A DNA stretch of 64,000 bases. It comes from Diphasiastrum complanatum (lineage: Eukaryota > Streptophyta > Lycopodiopsida > Lycopodiales > Lycopodiaceae). The notes below the pieces were generated by a model. That model had not been told where the DNA came from. It ran no database searches and saw only the letters and a list, made by a program, of their open reading frames with translations. The translations under genes and the position numbers were made by a program. Location: positions 32,027,870-32,091,869 of the forward strand of contig CM055109.1 of NCBI GenBank assembly GCA_029204225.1, written 5' to 3'. The number at the start of each line of letters is the position of its first letter. Positions within the stretch are counted from its first letter, which is position 1. Positions 56,773 through 64,000 of this stretch are shown here, piece by piece.

Positions 56773-57167
56773 CACGTGATCGCACGATGCGGTGACGAGG
56801 GGTCTGCGGGAAGCTTGAGGCCGGTTCGTTGCCCAGCACTAACGTCGGGCCAAGAACGGACGTCATGTTAGGCGGACCATTGTACTGTTCATTGTTAGTC
56901 TTTCCAAATCATGCCACGTGTCCCAGTCAACAATATGCACCTCTTACTCGCGTAAACATGTGCTCGTCCCCTTTTTCCATCGTCACCGTTTGAATTTAAG
57001 TTTTTTCATGTGCTTGCGTAATTTGAATGGTTTTGTATTCAGTAATGCTCGCATCATAGTCATACACTGCTGATGAGATACGAGTCTTAAGGTAGTTCTT
57101 CCGCCTTCGAACCGCCACAGTAATGCTTTCTCAGCGCTTGGATTCATGTCCTTTTCAGCTTCACGTG
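56773..57167 (+). promoter_or_regulatory. Three CACGTG (G-box/ABRE-type) sites upstream of the NCED
   Basis: CACGTG occurs at 56773-56778, 56915-56920 (as CCACGTGTCC, an ABRE-like form) and 57162-57167, that is 843, 701 and 454 bp upstream of the start codon. G-boxes and ABREs bind bZIP and bHLH regulators in ABA and stress responses. The motif is seen directly; the function is inferred. A possible TATA-like word (TATTTATATTTT) is at about 57211-57222. Confidence 0.5.
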
Positions 57168-57615
57168 AAAGCCCACGAGCTGTTCTGTCTCCTACTTTGA
57201 ATATGTGGGATATTTATATTTTGGCTCCTTTCATTTTCATGAAGGCATAAAACCATATCTTTGAATCTCCAAGGCCAAAGCTTCAGAGTAATTCTTTTGC
57301 AATCGAAGTCTGCGCCATTTCAAGACTTGCCTTGCTTTGTATAATTCGAGAGTGCTCTGCTTGTTGTCATAGTTTCAGCCTTCAAGCCAAGAAGTGATCG
57401 CAATAGTGAGAAAATTTGCCGTGTGTGAAAGAGTAGCTAGTTCTGAGATGAGTCAATACTCAAATTCCAAATATCTTTTGCAATTCCGGGGAACGGAGAA
57501 AACCGTTTCATGCTAGCACGCAAAGGCCTTCTGTGACGTGTAGTTGAGAATTACAACTTGTGTGTAGACTACTATACCCGCTTGCTGTCTCCCCAAAGAG
57601 TAGCTGGTTGAGAAA

Positions 57616-59637
57616 ATGAATACTCTTGAAAACAGGGGGTTGACAATAATGGCAGGTACCACCATCATTCCAAGGGGTTCTGCTAATTCTCTTGTAAACA
57701 ATCGGCTTCAACTCCGTCCTACTTCCGCACCTCCAGTATGGCCCAAAATTCCTTTCAACAATCGACCTACACAGAACTTGCTCTCTTCTTTCACTGGTTA
57801 CCTTGAGGCATGCAGCTATAAGCGTATGAGTTCTCAGACAAATGCTTCAAGAAGGATCTGCCTGCCAGATAGTAATGTCATGGGTGAGAATCACGCCTTC
57901 GACCATGAATATTTATACAGCAATTGCGGGCAGAATGCGCTGACAGTGGAGTATCAGACGCAACTGAATGATTCCGAGAAACTGCTACAAAGAGACAATC
58001 GCGCAAACTGCCCTTGCGATTCTCCGAACACCCATGCGAAGAGCAACGCCTGGAGAGAAAAGAAGCACAATTTATTTCAGAAGCTTGCTTCAGACGCACT
58101 GGGCACCATGGAAACAGCCCTTATCTCATTCATAGATAGAAATTCTTCTCTGCCATCCACTGTTGATCCATCCATTCAGCTCGCTGGCAATTTCGCTCCC
58201 GTTTCGGAACACCCTCCCCAGCACAATCTCCCCATAACAGGCAAACTCCCTCCATCTCTCAATGGAATCTACGTCCGCAATGGAGCAAATCCTCAGTACA
58301 AACCAACAGCTGGCCATCATTTCTTCGACGGTGACGGCATGGTTCACGCAGTGAGATTCAAGCAAGGCAATGCAAGCTACTGCTGCAGATTCACTCGCAC
58401 ACACAGATTAGTAGAAGAACAAAAGGCAGGGAGAACGTTTTTTCCCAAGGCTATCGGAGAGCTCCATGGCCACGGAGGCATCGCTCGCTTGCTGCTCTTC
58501 AAAGCTCGGAGCCTCTGTGGGCTGGTTGATGACAGTGCTGGCATGGGAGTAGCAAATGCTGGATTGATCTTCTTCAATGGCCGCCTGCTGGCCATGTCCG
58601 AGGATGATCTCCCATACTGTGTATCTGTGCAAGACAATGGGGAATTGTCCACCATAGGGAGGTTTGATTTTCATGGGCAGCTCAGTGATTCGATGATCGC
58701 TCACCCCAAGAAGGATCCTCAAACCGGAGAACTCTTCACTCTCAGCTATGATTTGCTGAAGCAACCATATCTGAAATACTATGTGTTTTCGGCAGATGGG
58801 CAGAAACTCCACCCTGAGGTGGCCATCTCGCTACCCCAACCTACGATGATTCACGACTTTGCCATCACACAAAGCTACGTGGTGATTCCTGATCAGCAAG
58901 TCGTTTTCAAACTTCATGAGCTTCTACGAGGTGGGTCTCCGGTGGTGTACGATGAATCTAAACCTTCTCGCTTCGGCATCCTCCCAAAGTACGATACTGA
59001 TGAGAGGAGGATAAAATGGATAGAGGTGCCCAATTGCTTCTGTTTTCATCTTTGGAATGCTTGGGAGGAAGACAAGCAAGAGATTGTGGTAATTGGATCA
59101 TGCATGACCCCACCCGACTCCATCTTTAACGAATCAGAGGAGGAATTTAGAAGCGTACTTTGTGAGATCAGATTAAATATGAGAACTGGATCATCCACCA
59201 AGCGGAATCTTGCCAGCAAAAAGCTGGAGGCTGGCCAAATTAATCTTAAGTACCTGGGAAGAAAGAGCAGATACGCATACTTAGCCATAGCTCAGCCCTG
59301 GCCAAAGATTTCTGGTATTGCCAAGGTGGATCTTCAATCACAGAGCAGGGATGCTGTAGTTGCAACATTCATGCATGGGCAGGATTGCTATGGTGGAGAG
59401 CCATTCTTTGTCCCCCGGAGTGAGGATCATATTGGAGCTGCGGAGGATGATGGATTCTTGCTCACCTTCATGCACAATGAGAAAACAGGCCAGTCTGAGT
59501 TGCTGATATTGGATGCAAGCCTTCCATGCAGCTTGGAGCTTCTGGCATCTGTAAAACTGCCTTCAAGAGTGCCTTACGGTTTCCATGGAACTTTTCTAAC
59601 ATCAAAGAACCTGGCAGAGCAGGTCGCTTCCTACTGA
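57616..59637 (+). CDS. NCED: 9-cis-epoxycarotenoid dioxygenase (NCED), intronless
   Basis: This 673-residue enzyme should cleave 9-cis-violaxanthin or 9'-cis-neoxanthin to xanthoxin in plastids, the key step of abscisic-acid synthesis. The four iron-binding His are seen at 363 (MIAHPK), 413 (TMIHDF), 478 (CFHLWNAW) and 657 (GFHGTF); their spacing fits the family (50, 65, 179). Glu 329, 538 and 595 are probable second-shell residues. NCED-type rather than CCD4-type motifs are [35 protein letters not shown] and [12 protein letters not shown]. Residues ~145-180 look like the amphipathic helix that anchors NCEDs to thylakoids. The Ser/Asn-rich N-terminus is transit-peptide-like; about 65 residues more than maize VP14 precede the first His. 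I chose the first Met (57616); Met12 is possible. No intron, as usual for NCEDs. There are no disabling changes. Confidence 0.95.
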   Translation: MNTLENRGLTIMAGTTIIPRGSANSLVNNRLQLRPTSAPPVWPKIPFNNRPTQNLLSSFTGYLEACSYKRMSSQTNASRRICLPDSNVMGENHAFDHEYLYSNCGQNALTVEYQTQLNDSEKLLQRDNRANCPCDSPNTHAKSNAWREKKHNLFQKLASDALGTMETALISFIDRNSSLPSTVDPSIQLAGNFAPVSEHPPQHNLPITGKLPPSLNGIYVRNGANPQYKPTAGHHFFDGDGMVHAVRFKQGNASYCCRFTRTHRLVEEQKAGRTFFPKAIGELHGHGGIARLLLFKARSLCGLVDDSAGMGVANAGLIFFNGRLLAMSEDDLPYCVSVQDNGELSTIGRFDFHGQLSDSMIAHPKKDPQTGELFTLSYDLLKQPYLKYYVFSADGQKLHPEVAISLPQPTMIHDFAITQSYVVIPDQQVVFKLHELLRGGSPVVYDESKPSRFGILPKYDTDERRIKWIEVPNCFCFHLWNAWEEDKQEIVVIGSCMTPPDSIFNESEEEFRSVLCEIRLNMRTGSSTKRNLASKKLEAGQINLKYLGRKSRYAYLAIAQPWPKISGIAKVDLQSQSRDAVVATFMHGQDCYGGEPFFVPRSEDHIGAAEDDGFLLTFMHNEKTGQSELLILDASLPCSLELLASVKLPSRVPYGFHGTFLTSKNLAEQVASY

Positions 59638-59845
59638 TTTGGAATGAGCATACGGTATAAAATAGCTTGCTCCCATATTTGCATACAACATTCACTCAGG
59701 ATGATTGCCAATGTTGTATTATTGAATTCAGCTGCTGTTTTCTAACTATTAAATTTTTCACATCCTGTGAAATTAAGTCATCGTCGGAAGCTTACATGAT
59801 CCACCGAGATAACAAATCTTCACGGCTGAGTAAACAATAAAAGAT
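59638..59845 (+). terminator. Probable NCED 3' untranslated region and poly-A signal
   Basis: AATAAA at 59836-59841 lies 199 bp after the stop. Weaker ATTAAA-like words lie nearer (about 59747). Which is used cannot be decided from sequence. Confidence 0.4.
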
Positions 59846-61819
59846 CATCTATTAGCTTTGAAATAAAAGGAAAGCAGGAGAAATGAATATGTGTACAGTG
59901 AGCTAAGTCCTTAGATATTCCCACTTCTATTGCAGGCAGTAATTTCCAAAAGATCAAAACTTGAACATCGATAAATACTTCTAGTAGGTGCTATTCTGAT
60001 CAATCCTTGTAAGTGGAGAGCAATGCGTAACGCAACTGTTGGACACATTAAACAACCCTTATATGAGGTGAATGATTAATATTTTTTGCGTGTTTACATG
60101 GTGAAAATTATATCAAGCACTATAAAATTTCTAGTTCTCTTTGCTTGCTCTTTGAGACTTGAAAAGAATGAACCCTTCTCCATGACTTTGAATTTTGATA
60201 TTTTGTTTCGTGGCTAGTTTTAATTATGACATATCTAACAAGTCGAGGCATAAAGGTGCTCACTCACCTTAGCATCTATCATGCATGTATAAAAACGCAT
60301 GTTGTTGCCGAAGAGTTGCAGGTTCAAGTATTTAAATGGAATGGAGACTATTACTTAATTCAGGTTTGGGAAGAGCATAACACTTATGTCAGAGTTATGG
60401 TCATTGAACAGTTAAGAACTTAACTTATCATTTCAACCGTGCCTCAACGAGTATCATAATTGAGAGTCATGAGAATAACCTTTCCCAAATAGTGGTGAGC
60501 TGATTGAAGCTTTCTAATGATTCAAATTTATTAGAGTGGTGAGCTAGTTGAAGCTTTGTCTTGATTCGAACTTATTACATGATGAGCTAGTTTTCTACAT
60601 CATGAACCCTTGCTATCCAACACTCATGTTGCCACAACTATCCATTGCCCAAATCCACGATTCTCTTATTGTGTTCAATATGTCCATCTTTCTTATCTGT
60701 GTCCCTAGTATTATCGATCCATCAAGGGGATGAGCATCTTCAAAATCATTCTCAATAATTGCAATCATTAGATTCTCTCGCGAGTGTGAGCCTTGAAGAC
60801 CTTATTTTGCATGTTGACCTCTATATGTTTTGAAATGAACTAGTTGGGAATACATAATATTTCATGCTCAGTTTACAAGCAGGAAGTCACATAATATTTT
60901 AAATGTGTCATTTGCTTCAAGCTTAAAAAAAAGTTTACTTTTGTTCAATGATTCCCCATCAGTGAGGTTTTATTCTCTGTTTAGATTCAACAAGATTTGG
61001 CACGTTGCTCGTTTTTGTTGCTTACTGTCTGTTGCCAGACTCAGTCTTGGTTACATTCAACCAGGCAGTAAGATTAGCATTGTAGTATAGTTTATCCAGC
61101 CTATCAGTGGATTCACGGGAACTCGTTCTCTCCTAAACTGTACTTACATCAACTGAAAATGCAAGCCACGATGCTCAACAAAGATCAAAGTGTAGCTCGG
61201 TTGTGCACCTAATAGTATGCCTACTTCTACTTGATATAAAACCGACTGGAAACAGATCTTGGAAAGTGCAATTAATCTACATGCAACCACTATTCAAGAA
61301 CAAGAAACAAGAAAGCTAAAAGACAACATTATGAATGTTCAAAGATAAGAAACACTCATATCTTGATTTTTGGACAGCCCAAGAACATCAAGAACTGAAA
61401 TGTAAGAGAATCTACAAGATCTATGCAACAATTTCAGCCTATTTAGTTTACTTAAATGCTGATTCTACACTATTCCACAATACAAGAAAGCTAATCCACT
61501 CTATCTACAATGCATATAGAAGGAAGCAAGAAACTAATCTAATCCACATCCACACATAAAGAATGGAAGTGCAAGATCATAGAAGGCATCACACAAGAAA
61601 CCAATATGATCAAGGAACTCAAGAATTGCCAATACTCGTGGAAGATCTTCTATTCAATAACAAGAGGAAAGACAATTACATGTAAAAAGCTCCCTCACAA
61701 GAGAGGGGACCTCTTAAATAACCAAGAGGGCTGCCCATGTACAGCCTAAGTGGCAATTCCACCATATTATAAATTACATGTGGAATTAGCTTTTATACTA
61801 GAGGTCATCATCAAAAGGT
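59846..61819. other. no recognised gene
   Basis: Several open frames of 60-75 codons (for example 60226-60423 and 60905-61090) have no recognisable content. GTTGCAGGTTCAAGT near 60315 is a weak B-box-like word without a convincing A-box. A duplicated phrase (GTGGTGAGCT-x-x-TTGAAGCTTT) occurs near 60492 and 60537. Confidence 0.35.
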
Positions 61820-61925
61820 AGATCCACTAATCTGTTGCAGGACCCATTGCAACTCATGTCGAATGATATTGCTTTGTTTCCGCATTGGCATCTCTGATTG
61901 GCACTTGGAAAGCAGTCATTGACAG
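61820..61925 (+). repeat. Dispersed repeat, copy B
   Basis: CTGTTGCAGGACCCATTGCAACTCATGTCGAATGAT and flanks match 63760-63850 in the same orientation and 41830-41950 in reverse. It is only about 100 bp long. Confidence 0.7.
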
Positions 61926-62462
61926 AAGAGTATGTTTACATATGAAATGGTAGTCCCTGTCTGAGGAATTGAGACAAAGATCTATATTCTTGTTTGTTAA
62001 CGAATATAAATTTTTAACATATTTGAGGACTATTTGAGATCTTTAACCTCGAAAGTACTTTAGTTGTTGAGGACTACTGTCTAGAACTCGACAGTCTAAC
62101 ATTAAGATTAACAGGTTGTTTGTTAATAGTCGAATACATTGAACATCTCTCGAATATATGCTGACACCTTAATCAGACACAGTGTAGATAACATTTCTTT
62201 TGTAGAACGCTTTTCATATCATTCAATAGAGGAGGATTGTTGTTTCTGGAAAGTATCATCAATACATCCACTATAAAAGTAATATTGGCTACTTTTAAAA
62301 TGTCTCTTTGACAACCAGAATAACATTCGACTTCACTACATTTGAATAAGTCAGAACTGTATCACTTTATCAACTTTTAGCCGCTATCCTCTTGGGGTTC
62401 GACATTAAATACTACAATATTCTATCATTTCTCTGTTGGTATGTTACGACATATACCAATTT
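61926..62462 (+). other. Probable gypsy 5' LTR end; no gene
   Basis: This precedes a degenerate tRNA-Asp primer site. No LTR boundary could be defined. Confidence 0.35.
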
Positions 62463-62480
62463 TGCCATCGTTGTCGGGGA
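62463..62480 (+). other. Degenerate gypsy primer-binding site (tRNA-Asp, 14/18)
   Basis: TGCCATCGTTGTCGGGGA matches the perfect site at 35940 at 14 of 18 positions. It lies 54 bp before a gypsy gag reading frame. Confidence 0.65.
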
Positions 62481-62533
62481 TAGCCAATCTAAGTTTATAC
62501 AAAACTTTAAAAAATTAACACCATTCCTAGTGT

Positions 62534-63454
62534 ATGTTAGAGAGAGCTGCCCGACTTGAAAGATATCAGAAGCTCAGAGAGGAATATATACGGAGACAAA
62601 GTGCCGATTCCAGTCGAAGACATCTTGAAGAGATCACCAAACATCTTTTTGATCTCTTACTCAGCTCTAATATGGAAGGCCCTGCTCCTCATTTCACTTC
62701 AATTTCAAACATCAAATACAACTATTTTAAAGGAACATCCTCAAATGATGTTGATAGTTATGTTTCGCAGTTCGAATCAATTGCAATTCGAACAACGAAG
62801 GTATTGATTTTAACAAGCTGCAGATTTTTCCTAGTCTTCTCAAAAAACAAGCACACATATCGTACAACCAAGTTGAATCAAGACACATGGCAACTTGGTT
62901 GCTGCTGAAAGATGCATTTCTACACTAGTTTAGAGAAATTGGTTATTCATCCATAGTACTCAGAAGACTCAACAACGTGCAGAAGAAGAGTCGAGAATCT
63001 CTGCGAAGGTATACTCAAAAAGTTAAGAACCTAATTGGAAAACTAATTGGAGTATATTCTGTCGCGATGCAGGTTGAATGATTTTTGGTAGGTTTACCAC
63101 CAAATATCGATCGATACTGCAAACAAGGTGATATGACTTTCCTATCGGTATCATTAAAAGTGCAGAGAATTGTTAGACACAGAGGCTGATGACAAAGATC
63201 GAAGAAGAAAACAAAAATCCAAACAAAAGGAAGATAACAAAAGCTCCGAGGATAAGACTGCAACATCCAAAGTAAAAAATATTTGGAAGAGAGACATGGC
63301 AGATCTCAACAAGAAAGTCAACGATCTGAAAATCCAGATTTTAGAAGTTGCAGATAAAAGACCGAAAGCCTCTTCTTCAAATTCAGAGATTTGGTGTACG
63401 AAGTGCGGTACATCAGGACATTCGAAAGAACATTACCAATGTTTCATTCATTGA
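62534..63454 (+). pseudogene. Ty3/gypsy gag with zinc knuckle, frameshifted
   Basis: From 62534 the protein reads AARLERYQKLREEYIRRQS, ISNIKYNYFKGTSSNDVDSY and VSQFESIAIR. After a frame change near 62800 comes the capsid core (MATWLLLKDAFL, ESLRRYTQKVKNLIGKL, VGLPPNIDRYCKQGDM). A last frame (63170-63454) gives a Lys-rich linker and the knuckle WCTKCGTSGHSKEHYQC. The knuckle spacing is C-X2-C-X4-H-X6-C rather than X4, perhaps a two-residue insertion. Pol is not present; a reversed repeat follows. Confidence 0.85.
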
Positions 63455-63639
63455 AAATCCAACCCAGGAGGTGTTTTTTATTCTACTTTCTTTAAGAGGG
63501 GTCTACTTGCATTTATTACTTGCCTAGAAATACTAGTTCCTATATGGTCATTCCACCATCTGGGATTCACCATGAGGCTTACATAGTTCTTACTTGTCAT
63601 TACTAACTGGTATTCCTCGGCTCTCATACTCGGCTCTCA

Positions 63640-64000
63640 GTCCTCGTTCGTCTCATCTTCTTAGAGACCTCCTTGGTCTAAGGTGAGAGGTGCTCTTGGG
63701 TAGCTCTAGCCGAGAATCTTGGAAATTCGTCAGAATTAGCCAACATCATCCCACCCCTAATGTGTTGCAGGACCCACTGCAACTCATATTGAATGATGTC
63801 TCTTTGCTTTGCATTGGCATTTTCGATTGTCACTTGGAAAAGCGTAGATCCTCGTTCGCTTGCATAAAACCAAGTGTTTGTTGTTGCCGGTCTTTATCAA
63901 AAACTATTTCTGCAACTTGTCGCAATGTAATCAAAATGTCTTATTGCTGCAAGTGGGTGACATTCTCAAAATTGGAGAGCTCCCAACAGCTTCACAACTT
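63640..64000 (-). repeat. Dispersed repeat, copy C, reversed, running off the window
   Basis: It matches 41695-42060 in reverse over its full length, with about 15% differences by eye. On the + strand it keeps an 80-codon open frame (from about 63760: LQDPLQL, SLLCIGIFDCHLEKRRSSFA) conserved in copy A's opposite strand. The opposite strand ends a retroelement-like ORF (SSPILRMS...NKTF). Confidence 0.8.

Noticed and set aside
58408-58812. 134-codon open frame antisense to the NCED
   Set aside because: A shadow of the conserved NCED coding sequence.
57616-59637. Calling the dioxygenase CCD4 or CCD1
   Set aside because: The [15 protein letters not shown] and [12 protein letters not shown] motifs are of NCED type.
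60226-60423. Possible tRNA-derived SINE near GGTTCAAGT
   Set aside because: No convincing A-box at the right distance, no 3' tail and no duplication seen.

Overview
This is AT-rich plant nuclear DNA, almost entirely LTR-retrotransposon debris, with one convincing host gene: an intronless 9-cis-epoxycarotenoid dioxygenase (NCED, abscisic-acid biosynthesis) at 57616-59637 on the + strand. Copia elements primed by initiator tRNA-Met, Ty3/gypsy elements primed by tRNA-Asp, a LINE and an NCED together indicate a seed plant. The high retroelement density and deep decay of most copies suggest a large genome, possibly a gymnosperm, but the species is inference. No tRNA, rRNA or CRISPR array was seen.

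Layout. 1-4.6 kb: 3' half of an Athila-like Ty3/gypsy element (integrase, extra ORF in the env position, polypurine tract, LTR). 5-9 kb: a copia RNase H scrap and degraded DNA. 9-13.8 kb: two copia 5' ends; the second has a reversed gypsy 3' end lodged in it that carries a second, divergent copy of the same extra ORF. 13.8-19.3 kb: non-coding DNA with three kinds of tandem repeat. 19.7-25.9 kb: an old copia element split by a complete younger copia (20657-25230) with 701-bp LTRs and a TGGCT target-site duplication. 26-35 kb: MITE-like and Mutator-like inverted-repeat elements, a LINE reverse-transcriptase scrap and a truncated copia gag. 35.6-43.8 kb: gypsy 5' leader with a perfect tRNA-Asp primer site, gypsy gag pieces and a rearranged copia. 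44-54.5 kb: layered copia pieces containing a second complete element (49434-53631, minus strand, target-site duplication TCTAT) whose reverse-transcriptase region has been replaced by other DNA. 54.5-57 kb: repeats leading to the NCED promoter. 59.6-64 kb: non-coding DNA, then another gypsy gag with a degenerate tRNA-Asp primer site.

How it works together. The NCED is the only gene likely to serve the plant. It should act in the plastid, and three CACGTG boxes lie within about 850 bp upstream of it. The retroelements form nested layers. Eight copia RNase H tails survive but only one recognisable YVDD reverse-transcriptase core. Both structurally complete copia elements lack the enzymes to move themselves, so any mobility would need enzymes supplied from elsewhere. 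The most unusual signals are the env-position ORF found twice, a Mutator-like foldback element (31220-32041) packed with hairpin repeats, and the captured segment in the minus-strand copia element.
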